DNA from: Diphasiastrum complanatum
Taxonomy: Eukaryota; Streptophyta; Lycopodiopsida; Lycopodiales; Lycopodiaceae
Reading direction: 5' to 3'
NCBI GenBank assembly: GCA_029204225.1
Contig: CM055100.1
Coordinates: forward strand, 57,362,345-57,424,344
DNA: 62,000 nucleotides
The notes beneath the pieces are model-generated. The model worked only from the letters and a program-made list of their open reading frames with translations. It searched no databases and had not been told where the DNA came from. The position numbers were made by a program, and so were the translations under genes. Shown here piece after piece: positions 32,049 through 44,000 of this stretch (its first letter is position 1; the number at the start of each line of letters is the position of its first letter).

Positions 32049-32499
32049 TTTACAAATCACCTTACCTATAGATTGATATGTCTCATGCCTGCTAATTTCT
32101 GACAATGCATCTCATATGGGTTCAAGTTAACATGCCATGCAGCTTTGGTTGTCGCATATTCCCTCTCTAATTTCACATGTAAGTGATACGATGTTGTCAT
32201 CTTGAAAGTGTCAAAGTTCTAAGAAGAACCGATGTAAACCTTTGTAATATCCTTTAATAAAATGAGGTCAATGTTCTTGTGAAATGAGCATGGTATAAGG
32301 TTCTTAGGCTAGGGTCCAAGTGTTGTCCTATTGTAGTCAAGAAAATGAAAGATTTTGTCCTATTCTGACCCTATTCTATTTGTACCTTGCCTGTAACTTA
32401 CATATTAATTACCTATTACAGTCTACGCAAAAAACCTACAAAGGTCCATGAAATTGAGACTTACATTTAGCCCTTAACTCTTGCTCACCCTATGTTTAC
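32048..32499. other. No gene seen
   Basis: Nothing recognisable on either strand between the G run and the family A LTR. Confidence 0.4.
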
Positions 32500-32972
32500 A
32501 TACATGAATGAAAGATTCGGAATAGGCCTTGACAGTACTCCAATGTACGGGATTATTAGTTACACCACGTCATTCCAAACTAGGCCATTAATGCAATTAA
32601 TAATCTTGTAGTTAATGTAATGTTCTCATTGGACCTATGGAGCTAGTGCATGGTGATTAATAGCTTTTTGTGCAAGAATAGGAGATCAAGTTGCTTTTGT
32701 ATGGTCTTGGAGTATCCTAGAGGAAGAGAGAATATTCCTCTGCTTTTGGGGTCTATATCCTTGGTAGGAACTCACCCATCTCCTCATTCATTTTTCTGTT
32801 TCCAAAAGCCAAGATCATCTCCGCTATTGCACGCAATCACCGTGGCTCGGCGATGAAGCGATCAGGGACTTGACTTTCCGTTTCTTGTTGGTTGGGTGGT
32901 TTGGCTCCACATGTGTCCTTTGGGTTGCATGCGACAAGATCTAGAGAGATCTTCACTTGGCGATCGTAATAC
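32500..32972 (+). repeat. LTR family A, copy 3
   Basis: It shares with the solo LTR at 25319-25807 the blocks TTATTAGTTA, AATTAATAATC, TGCAAGAATAGGAGATCA, GAGAATATTC, TTGGTTGGGTGGTT, GTGTCCTTTGGGTTGCATG (one base longer in the other copy) and GATCTTCACTTGG in the same order. Ends are approximate; no primer site follows. Confidence 0.7.
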
Positions 32973-33590
32973 CATGTGGTAACCCAATGTAAAGTTACCA
33001 CCTAGGATTATTGATTAGCACTAAATTGATTATCTAGCAATGAAAGAACATATATTTAATAGTTCAATTTCAATGTGCAATCACAATCATGCCTTTGTAA
33101 TTTTCTTGATTATGTCCACACGCATGTTATCACACCAAACCAAAATTGCATTTTCATTAGCACTTCCTACTGGCATTATAACAATGAGATCCAACAAAAA
33201 GACGAGCACACATTCAAATTTATATCCTATTGAACAGCAAGTGGTCTTTGGTAGTGATTGTCCATGTGATTCTCAAATCGTATAATATTAAAAACACTTA
33301 CATACCATGCATCAAATTTACTAAAACACTTGGTGACAATGCACTAGTACATCCAAAGATCTAGAAAAATAAAAAGTGCTAAAAAGCTCAAACCAAACAC
33401 TAAAAAGCTCGCCTCAAAAAGCTCGCTCACAAAAAAATAATACCCAAGCAAACAACATTCTATCTTGTCCTTTGGCTGAAACCAATATTCTTCTCTTGGA
33501 AGCCATAGCCACAATAAGAAGATTACTTACATAGAGAGAATTTCACATACAGATCACCTCTCGAAGTTTGTTTTGCATAGATTTGCCAAC
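32973..33590. other. No gene seen
   Basis: A/T-rich DNA directly before the hAT insertion. Short open frames show no similarity to known families. Confidence 0.4.
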
Positions 33591-33598
33591 AATCTTAC
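33591..33598. repeat. Left 8-bp target duplication of hAT element 1
   Basis: AATCTTAC here is repeated exactly at 39942-39949. Eight base pairs is the hallmark length for hAT insertion. Confidence 0.9.
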
Positions 33599-33608
33599 CA
33601 TAGCACCC

Positions 33609-33705
33609 TCTGGTACCGCTGGTATGGTACCGCCGGTACCATATCAGTGGTACCGCCGGTACGGTACCACACTGGGATCCGCGGTACCAGGGCGGTACCA
33701 TTTTT
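33609..33705. repeat. Left subterminal GGTACC array of hAT element 1
   Basis: Seven GGTACC hexamers occur in under 100 bp, with partial forms GGTATG, GGTACG and GGATCC between them. hAT transposases typically bind repeated short subterminal motifs, so this is the probable binding array. Confidence 0.8.
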
Positions 33706-33851
33706 AATATTTTTTTTTTATTTTTTAATATATTTTTAGTAATTTTTTGCTGCATATTAACTACCAAAAAAGGACAAAAAAAAAGTAAAAAAAGAGGATT
33801 CTGGGTGTAAAAAAAGAGGGTACAGTACATGATGCAGGGGACTGTTGCAGT

Positions 33852-34034
33852 GGCACATGGGCACTGAGAGTGAGCAGACCGAGGGGCCAATGGGAGACCA
33901 ACACGGGAGGGTAGCATCACATGGGGGCAAGTACAGAGGCACATGGGCATTGTGGGTGAGCAGACCATGGGCCCAATGGGAGACCAACACAGGGAAGAGC
34001 ATCACATGGGGGCAGGTACAGAGGCACATGGAGG
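33852..34034 (+). repeat. Tandem repeat, about 86 bp, 2.1 copies
   Basis: Units start with GGCACATGG at 33852, 33938 and 34023. The first two are about 88 percent alike; the third is only its first dozen bases. Confidence 0.85.
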
Positions 34035-34259
34035 GATGATGGGGATCCACATGGCCGATCAGGCTGTGGGGATAAATAGGCACTCACAATGCCATTGTGG
34101 TTGGCATTTTCAGAGGCTGTGAGAGGGCTAGTGATAGATAGTGAGGGAGCAAGCGAGAGCCGGTGACACGCTATGAGAGGCTATTTGAGAGCCAGGGTGC
34201 TGTGAGAGGGTGTTCAAGGATCAGGGTGCTGTGAGGAGAAGGTCGATCGAGATGGCTGA

Positions 34260-34603
34260 GCGCCGAGGGCGAAGCCAAGAGAAAGCTTGAGGAAGATATC
34301 TGAAGGCACAACGAGAGGCATCGGAAGCAAGAGACATATATTCGAGAGATGCTGCGACAGACTCGACAGAGAAATCCGGAATCGAAGCCACCCGCCCCCG
34401 CTGTGGATCCTGTCCCCGCTGTCGAGCTGGATCTGGATGAGCAGATCGAAATGAATTTCACACGACGGCAGCTCATCATGGTCAGGGAAAGGGCGGCCAG
34501 ACATCGGGCTAACCAGGAGGCAGCTCGGGCTAACCGGGAGGCAGAGCAAGAGCGACAAAACAATGCACCAGACGAGGGCGAGGAGTCGGTGGAGGATCAG
34601 TGA
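34260..34603 (+). CDS. Charged helical accessory ORF in hAT element 1
   Basis: I do not recognise a family. An open frame of 84 codons (34349-34603, start ATG) can be followed upstream in frame to about 34260 across one TGA. The product is very rich in Arg, Glu and Gln: EAKRKLEED, NERHRKQETYIREMLRQTRQ, then a Pro-rich link (KPPAPAVDPVPAVELDLDEQ), then FTRRQLIMVRERAARHRANQ and a Glu-rich end EGEESVEDQ. Long amphipathic helix or coiled coil is likely. ATAAATAGG at about 34072 could be its TATA box. It is convergent with the transposase. It may be a second element gene, a captured fragment or chance; function unknown. Confidence 0.45.
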
Positions 34604-35330
34604 GGGATGTTTAGAATAGATGAGGTCCAGCCGTATGTGGCGGACTGTTGCTAAATAGTTTTCGGCAGTTTATGGTGCAGCAAATAACTAGATGGCTGCT
34701 TAAAAAAATGACAATATATGTGATGTTATCTTGATACAACGGTTGAATATATACATAGTTGTTTTTTGTGCAATGCGAGCCTGGTCATGTAAGATGCAAT
34801 GTCTGTAATTTTTTTAAATGCAGATGTATTACATGTGTTTATGAAATGTTGTTTGGGGTGTAGGGGTGATTGTTGTGCTCATGATGTAGGTGCATATATG
34901 TGAAGCTAGCATTCACTTCAAACGAAATTAAATGAAAATAAGATTCAGACACGCACATAGAATTCTTCAACATAAAATAAAGCATCACATGTACAGAGCG
35001 ACATACGCACAATGTGCAGCAAATAATGTAGGCCAAACACTGTATATAATGTGAAAAATCATTTGAGTACAATGGTAGACCGTCTGCTAGAGACAAACTA
35101 CTGAAACTAAAACAACAGAGCCACAATCAATGCTCTGGCTCTGACTCAAACAAATGCTCTGGAGACAACTCAGGGCCCCGAGCTGACTCTCGCAACCGAT
35201 ATCTCTGCCTGTCTGGAACTGGCATGGGCTGTGTATCCGAGGGAGAAGACTCGTCATCCTCGTCCTCCCAATCAGCCTCCGCATCAGCCCCCAAGCAGGC
35301 CAAACCAACAACACCTGCTCCAACTGGCTG
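34604..35330. other. Spacer between convergent hAT ORFs
   Basis: Probable 3' untranslated regions of both ORFs. No coding sequence is apparent. Confidence 0.5.
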
Positions 35331-38300
35331 TCATACTGCACCTCTACATGTACCTGGAGCCCTGCGTGGTCGTCCTCTCCTCCCTGGCAGTTTCTGTGCC
35401 TTGCCTTTCTTGTTCGGAGCACCCTTGGGCCTGCCTGGTCTCTTGCGGACAAGAGGAGCTGTCAATGCCTCGTCACCCCCATGCAAATCACCTGGCTGAC
35501 TAGGCTGGGCCCAAGCTGAGGCCGGCTGGGATAGGGAAGCAAAAGAGGAAACTCCCTGTGCAACTGAGCGAGGAGGATGAGCTCGTGGAGTGTGTGCTCG
35601 TGGGGCTGCTGCAGGTGGAGGAACTGGTTGTGCAGGAGGCGAGTACAATGGCGATATGTACTGAAAGGGGCGCTGTGGTGGCCGGTACTGGTACATCCTA
35701 GGTGCTGCCAAAGGAGGAAGACGTGACGTGGGTGCTGCCACTGGAGGAGCCACTGTGGATGTGGGCGCTGCAAGAGAAAACCTGGGCACAGATGGTGGCC
35801 TGCCATGGAGACCTAGTGCTGCAGGAGTGGACGGCGATGGAGGGGCTGCAGGCCTAAATGGCATCGGTGGCACTGGAGGAGCTGTGCGACGCACATACAC
35901 CCTCTGAGGAGCTGGAGGAACTGTAGTCACCTCATGCGGCTGCTCTGGCTGGGACTCTGTGTGTGGCATGCTGGCAAGAGATGATGGGGGCGCCCTGACA
36001 CTCGGCATCTGCTGGGCCTCTGAATCCAATGTGGCAACCAAATTGGCCAGCTGGGCATCCGAATACAAATGCTCTGGGCTCTGGGACTCATCTTGTGCAC
36101 CAGCCTCTAAATCATCCTGTGCACCAACCTCTGAATCATCCTGTGTACCAACCCCTGAATCAACCCAAGCCTCATCCCGTGCCTCATCATGTGCACCCTG
36201 TAGACCCTGCATGGCCTCCCAATCTGTGCAATGAAAGTCATCATGTGCCTCCTCTGGTGTGCTGTCGTAGTAACGGCCATGACTCTGTGCTGCACGCATC
36301 CAAACATCTGTGGGACCGGCATCTAAACCACTCTGCCCTCTATCAAGAGCCTCCTCCATCATGTCGACATAGGTAGGTATGCCACTGCCCCCCCCTGTGT
36401 GCCCTGCCTGTCTGCCGGTATAACTTGTGCCATGTGTCCCACCTCTGCCACGTGATGCACCTGTGACCCCTGCCCGTGGCGTGTGCCCTGCACCTGTATA
36501 ATCTGCCTCATCCCTCTCTGGTCTGGCAAGCACAACCCGAATGGGCTCATCCTCATCATGCTCATCCTCTGACACTGGCTCATCTGCCTCATACAATGGG
36601 GGCTCTCTGTGCTCAAGCTCAAGCTCTCTCTCTCTCTCATCTCGGCAAGCTCCCTCCCTCTCTCTCTCTGCCATCAACTGTGTGCCCAGGTCATCTGCAG
36701 GCATGGGATGGGTGCTGTCCGCAGGCAAGTCAACCTGGCGCTCCAAATCGGATATCTTTGTCTGCAAGGTTTAAAATTTGCATGTCAGAGAGACAACTTT
36801 ATCAAGAAATGAAACCAACATACCAGGAGTCAACCAACATGCTATGAAAGATTAGCTTATCACCTGCAATGCGCTCGTAATGGTCGGAAGCCTCCTGGAG
36901 AGACGTGCGTTGGTGCTACAGAACACCAACCGCTCCAACTGACTCACTGACAAGCGGTTCCTTCTCCTCGTGTGAATCAGTGCCCATGTGCTCCAATTAC
37001 GCTCACACATGGAGGCAGCACAGTCCTGTGGTGCGTGCATTGAAATACTTCAGCACATTGTGGCAGAGGTGAAACTTCAACGAAACACAAAAAAATGGAG
37101 GATAAAATGAGATGCATACCTGAGAAAGGACACGCAGTGCAAGACGCTGTATAATGGGTATGTGCTACCAAACATGGTCCACCAGGTAATGGGTAGCTGC
37201 CTCCTCTCTAGATCTTGGGCAGCCGGGTGGCCGAATGTGCCTATGCCGAAACGAAATGCAGCGAGCTCCTCCATGAGCTTGATAGGATCCAAACCTATGT
37301 GTAAACCCACCCTGTGAATGTACTGAAGCCAATCGGCTTCGAGCTCTCTGTCTGCGATCTGTGTCGGAGAGAGGAAGAGGGGATGCAGCATGTGTGCAAC
37401 GCTGTGGATACTCCTGTGGAAGTAGTTCCACCGCGTCTCCCATATGAATTTCAGCTCTGTCATCCTGCAGGTGAGGTGCATGTGGTTTAGGGCATTACGA
37501 AAAAGCTTAACACTGACAGAAAAACAAACTAGCAAGTACTAAAAAGATAAAGGTCAATTGCAACACTGTACCGCTTACCTCTCTGGCTGCAAGATGGGCA
37601 GCTGCAGGAACTGTCCAATCCGGTCCATGAGCTCATACACCAGTCCAAGTGTCGACCCCTCGCTGTCAGCCATGCGGAGCACAATGTAGAGTGGTTGAAG
37701 TAGTCCTGACAATGTCTGTGCATCCCTCCAGAACTGGTCTCCCCTCACCGTGGAAGAAAAGTGCTCCCCATCCTCAGTGTGCGGAAATGTACTGGCACCC
37801 CAAAGATCACTGGCAACCATCTGTAGAAGTTGGGCCCTGCACCTGATCAAACGGTCGATGACCACCAAGTCGAATGCAAAGCGCGTGGGGGCTGGCTTAC
37901 GGAGGTCCAGATGGCTGAACACCCGGAACATGGCAAGATTACGCCTCTTTCTGGTGACAAAAGTCACCAGGAAGAGGGCCTCCCGGACGATGGCTCTAAC
38001 CCAGGGAAGTGCTCCAATGTCCCCCATCAGAAGGTCTATGTCGTGGGCTGCACATGGGGTATGAACAATATGAGGGAACTCGGCCTCTAGCAGTACACCC
38101 ATCTGAATGCAGTTCGTGGCATTGTCCGTCACCACCGTGACGACATGCTGTGGGCCTATGGCTAGGATGGAAGACCTGATGACATCAAACATGAACTCTG
38201 CAGATATGACTCTTCCCCCCCCCCTTGCTGCAATCCACTGCCCTCAAAAACTGTGTGCCCATGCAGCTGGAGACCAGTATGTTGAGGATCGGCCTCCTCC

Positions 38301-39456
38301 TGACATCAGTCCAGCCATCGGACATGACGCTGCAACCGTAAGTGGCCCAGTGCCGACGCAGAGGCTCCATCTCTCTAGACAAGGACTCGACCCTATCCCT
38401 CAGCATGTGTGTGCGAACAACTTCTGAACTAGGGACTCTCCAACTAGGGCTGACAGACTGTGCAAGGCGGAAGGCCCTTCCGAAGGGCTCAGAGTTGGTG
38501 ATGGCAAAGGGCAGGTTCAGCTCGTAAATCAAACTGGCCACGACCTGTGTGGCCTCTCTGTCCATGTGCGGCTGATGCGCGCCGCGAATGGTCTGCTGCA
38601 CGAGGGCTCTCCCTGGTGGGCGACGGGTGGTGGACCTCCAGCACGGTGCACCAACCGTGACGGGAATGGACAATGACGCGACAGGCTAGGCGCTGGTGGA
38701 TGCATCGGCTGTAGACGTGGAATGGGGAGAGTGGAATGCACTGGCAGGGATGGGTGCAGCAGCATAGGTGGGGTGCATTGGTGGAGGGGCAACATCTGGC
38801 ATGGGGTACGAAAACTGCTGGCTGAGGAGGTCATCCGGATGGGAAGGGAAGAAAGAAGGGATCTCTTCCACATCCTCGAAGGCCCGCCCAGTACCATCCT
38901 GGGCCTGCTCGGGTGGCGGAGAGTCCATGAGAAAGTCGTAGACTGGTGGAGTGCGAGCAACAGTGGGTTGTGGTGGAACCGCAGTGGCAACTATCGGACG
39001 CGATGGGACGGGATCCACCGGAATCTGAGCAGATGGGGGAGCGTGTGGCAGAACTGTCTGAGGGGCAAAGGGACCGGAGGAGGATGCACTCCCTCTCCTC
39101 GTGCGTGCCAACCAAGCAGGCAGCAACTCTGGGTTAGTCACATAAGGAGCGGTGCAAAATCGGAGAACGCCCTCCAAAATGGTGTTCTCCCCTGCCACGA
39201 GCCGCGGCCCGTAGGTGTCAAGTAGTCGCTGCCTGTCGGGGACGGTCATGTTGCCACAAGGGGCAGCATTCAAGGTGGCACCATTTTTGGCGCATGCACC
39301 GAGCAGATGGCCTTTAAGGCGAGTGAGGGATGCAGCAAACTCGACGAGACAGTATCGGCAGCGCACGATCTTCTGACCACTCTTGTTGGCCTTGTCGGCA
39401 ACCCGCCTGACAATGTCTACCTCGTCCCACAGACTGGAAAGGTCGGATTGCACCAT
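35331..39456 (-). pseudogene. hAT transposase with BED finger and C-terminal AT-hook exon, three lesions
   Basis: Exons (minus): 39456-37579, 37464-37120, 37025-36864, 36761-35331, joined by GT-AG introns of 114, 94 and 102 bp; about 1270 codons. It cuts and moves the element. The N-terminus is a BED-type zinc finger (CRYCLVEFAASLTRLKGHLL). A Pro-rich linker precedes the RNase-H-like core with SDGWTD, VVTDNATNC and, in exon 3, CERNWS, which hold the D-D-E residues by analogy with Ac transposase. WWTMFGSTYP and the exon 3 ERLVFC block are the hAT dimerisation region. Exon 4 is acidic and Pro-rich and ends with two AT-hooks (RKRPGRP and RRGRPRR). Lesions: TAG at 38686-38688, one extra C in C10 at 38215-38224, one missing base near 37160. 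Confidence 0.9.
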
Positions 39457-39869
39457 TGCAGATGAAATGAGGGATGGATTGTTGGAAAAAAAACAGCAGG
39501 GTTCACTGTTGGAGAGACGCTGAAAATGGGCGAATGCAGGGCAAAGGAAATCAGATGCAAGGCAGGGCGTTGCGTGGGCGATGGGTGACGCAAAGGAAAG
39601 AGAAAAGTCAAATACACCATGATTAATCATCGTAGGGTCTTCTATTTGTTCGTTCCTGCTGATTTTACGATGCCAAGGGCACTGTTTTAAATCCACCTTT
39701 GGTGGGCTTGGGGGATCCATACCTTTACAAAAAGTGGCAAGAAAAACCAACAGCGATGGCAGGGCGGAGAGGGCGCAAAAAAATTTCAGAGGAAATGCGA
39801 GGGGGGCGGGTAGGTTTAGGTGAAAAAAAATTTAAAAAAATATTAAATAATAAAAATATTATTATATTG

Positions 39870-39941
39870 TGGTACCGTAGTACCATCATGGTACCGCGGT
39901 ACCAGTATGGTCCCGCGGTACCCAGTACCACGGGACCTATG
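39870..39941. repeat. Right subterminal GGTACC array of hAT element 1
   Basis: Four perfect GGTACC plus variants (AGTACC, GGTCCC, GGGACC) lie within about 70 bp of the right end, mirroring the left array. Confidence 0.8.
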
Positions 39942-39949
39942 AATCTTAC
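39942..39949. repeat. Right 8-bp target duplication of hAT element 1
   Basis: AATCTTAC, identical to 33591-33598. Confidence 0.9.
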
Positions 39950-41017
<1,068 letters not shown>

Positions 41018-44000
41018 TCAGTCGCCATAGCCCTTCGTTTTTAACTTGATGGCAGCAAGCTCCGATTCTACATACTCACCAGCCCTAGTTGGTGGATATT
41101 TGTAAGCATAAGGTGTATTCGCAAACTTTCCAAGCGGCTGAAGAATTGCATCTGATGCAATATGGCCAAAAACCTACACGAATGATTTTGATTACATATA
41201 AATCTAGTTCATGCACAAATCCATGACCTCAACTTGTGAGAAGCCAACAAAAGGTAGACCTCCTTGACTAAAAGCAATCCAAATTACATGCATTTACTTG
41301 ATTTAGGGCTTGCTATATTAAATGTATCTAGGGAGGAAATAGTTTAAAGAAAACCTAAATTTTGTATAGAACATTACTGACAAAATGTATGACACAAGCT
41401 CGTACCGTTGACGAAACCCTCCACAAGCTTTGTCGAGCTTTCTTTGCAACTTCAACTGCTTCTTGAGTCCCTTTGGTGACAACTACCTCATGCATACCAG
41501 CAACACACTCTCCACCTGTCAACCATTCTAACTGGATACCAATTGTAACCAAATAGCATCACATATGTTGAGTTAGAAACCCTAAATAACCTAGGTTATG
41601 AATCGACATTGTAATAGGAAAATTTGATCACATAAATTGGAAACTAAGCACAGCGCAAGCTTAACAAAGATCTCAAATCTCATAATAAGTATACAACATC
41701 GACAACCAATACTCATGCTTGTTACAAATAAAAAGATCAACAATATTAACAATGTAAGCAAATTGATATAATCATGAGTTGTCATGTCTTAAATATTTTG
41801 TCTTCTATAGCAAAAAAATAATAGATACTATTTGCAAGTACAGCTGCCAGCGACCATGTGGAAGACAATTTCACAAGAGATGAGTTGATATTGATGGATA
41901 TCCATGCATAGATGTTTTTATGCTTGACTAAAAAAAAGTGCGTTTTCATGTTCATGATGGATGGACATCATTGGCTGTGACAACCTTATGCCTATGAAGC
42001 TTAATGACTGCATAACAACTTTGCCAAAGGATCTAATGGCGTGGGCCAAGACAACCACCAAGCTAAGCATAATTCATTATCAGTATAAAAGGTAGATATA
42101 GGCCCCTCAATATTGAAGAATGCCTAACAGATCCAAGAAGGATTCAAAGACCATGAACCATTGAAACAAACGTTCAGCATACCAAAAGGAATATAATTCC
42201 AACAGTAAAGGAGTAGATAAAATCATAGTCTGATTATTAGATTGTGAATATTGCGAAGACCAAAGTTATGGTCTTCAATACTTCTCCGGCATTCGCGCAG
42301 CATCAGGTTGTCTCTTCTTACACATATTTGGGAGTCCTCATCACGGGCCACACATCTCTGGTCTAGCTTGAGAGGTTTTGCTTCAGGTGTTACATACGCG
42401 ATGCTCTGAGTAAGTGTCTCTTGTTTGATACAATGTACAGGTCTTACTTCCTCATAGTGGGCTAATATATCTCGTTTTCCAATTATTATGCTTTCACGTA
42501 TGATTCGGGCGGAACCCGCTACTCCTCATCAAATTTGAAGAAACCTTAAGTTTCTACATGTCAAAGCTTTAGTATTTTGTTTTCCTTGCATTTTTCAGAC
42601 TGCTGCATTTTTTAACTAAGTTTCGCACAGTCTGCATATTTGAACTGCGTTTCGCACAGTTCCATTTTTCGCATTTCCCGAAAAACCGACAATGACCGAA
42701 ATATGACTTAGAACATATTCCCAAGGGCTTATGAAAAATGCGACACTAGTCCAAAATGACTTAAAAACCACAATTCCGCTGACATTCGCATTTTCAAAAA
42801 ATGCGACATCAACCTATTTTTTGGCTTTCGCAATTTTGAACCAGCACAACGTGAAGAGCAGAAAACGGGTAAGGCACGGAAGAAAGTGACAGGCAACCAG
42901 TAGAAGCAGTTGCAATTAAGCATAATACCTTCTTTTGATTAAAACAGATTAGCTTAATCTATTTTCTCAGTTGTTTATATAAAGGATCAACGACAGATAG
43001 TAGACATGATATGTATGCATTGTGATGCACATACATACATATACAGTAGAATGCACAACAGTGACGTGCAGAAGCAGAAAACAGACGTAGCTAGCAGTAG
43101 CTAGTTTTTCTCGTGAGAGAGAGAATACCTCTCGTGCGCCAACACGTTGATCTGGGAAACAGACAACGCTTGAAGATAGTTCATAAACTTAATTATGATG
43201 AGATGAGTTGATGAATACAGTTCGTAAGAGATAGATTCTCTTACGGTAACACGTTGTGGTATGCCACCAGACAGCGCTCAAAGATGATTATGACAATATA
43301 GATGCTTTCTACACCTCTTGCCTAAAGTGTATAATATTGAATGCTTGATGGTTGCTCATTGTCGTTATATGTTCAGTTGTTATTTTTTTTATTCCGCACA
43401 AAGGGCTCATTTATTGCATGCATATAATTTAGAATCAGAATGGTAGTGTCCGTTTCAAGCTTGGAAGAGAATAGGCCATTGTTCGTAGCAGTAGTTGCGG
43501 CTAATCGACTCGAATCTATCTAAGCAAATTCGTCAGAAATCAGAGCGCAAATAGCACATCGGATTCCATCAGTGGTATCAGAGCAAAGTTGATTAGAACC
43601 AAAGAGCCTTAATCCAAGCTGATACATTGTAGGTTACAATGGCGTCGATTAGCAGCATTCAGTCGAAGATATGCACTGTTCTAGAAGCGGATGGGTCAAA
43701 CTACTTGGCCTGGAAGGTAAAGACTTCCCTCATCCTGAGAGGAGAAGCTTTATGACCCTGGGTGGACAGGACCGAAGAGAAGCCAGCCAACACCGGCAAG
43801 GAGCTTCGCGAATGAAAGGAGAAAAACGATAAAGCAGTAGCTGTCATTTCCTCCTCCATAGAAGATAGCATCACACTTTATCTCTCATCCATCTCCAATG
43901 CAAGATAAATGTGGGATGCACTAATATCAAGGTTCGAGACCAAATCACACAACCAAATAATGCATTTGGAAGATCAACTCACCTATCTAAGATGGGATGG

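Larger units (their letters stand above)
33599..39941 (-). mobile_element. hAT DNA transposon (element 1), complete, 6.3 kb
   Basis: The element has inverted ends CATAGCACCC (left) and CATAGGTCCC (right, minus strand), an exact 8-bp target duplication, and palindrome-rich subterminal arrays at both ends. It holds a four-exon transposase gene on the minus strand and a small plus-strand ORF. The transposase has three small lesions, so this copy is probably inactive, but both ends look usable by a related enzyme. GC content is higher than in the surroundings. Confidence 0.93.

Noticed and set aside
31875-32105. Frames with poly-Pro or poly-Gly
   Set aside because: They come from translating the 29-G tract.
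33543-34083. Minus-strand frames of 108-141 codons at the left end of hAT element 1
   Set aside because: They run through the GGTACC array and the 86-bp tandem repeat and have repeat-driven composition.
34171-34563. Minus-strand Ser/Leu-rich frames
   Set aside because: Antisense to the Arg/Glu-rich ORF; the composition is what its complement predicts.
35224-36847. Several plus-strand frames opposite hAT exon 4
   Set aside because: GC-rich shadows of the 478-codon minus-strand coding exon.
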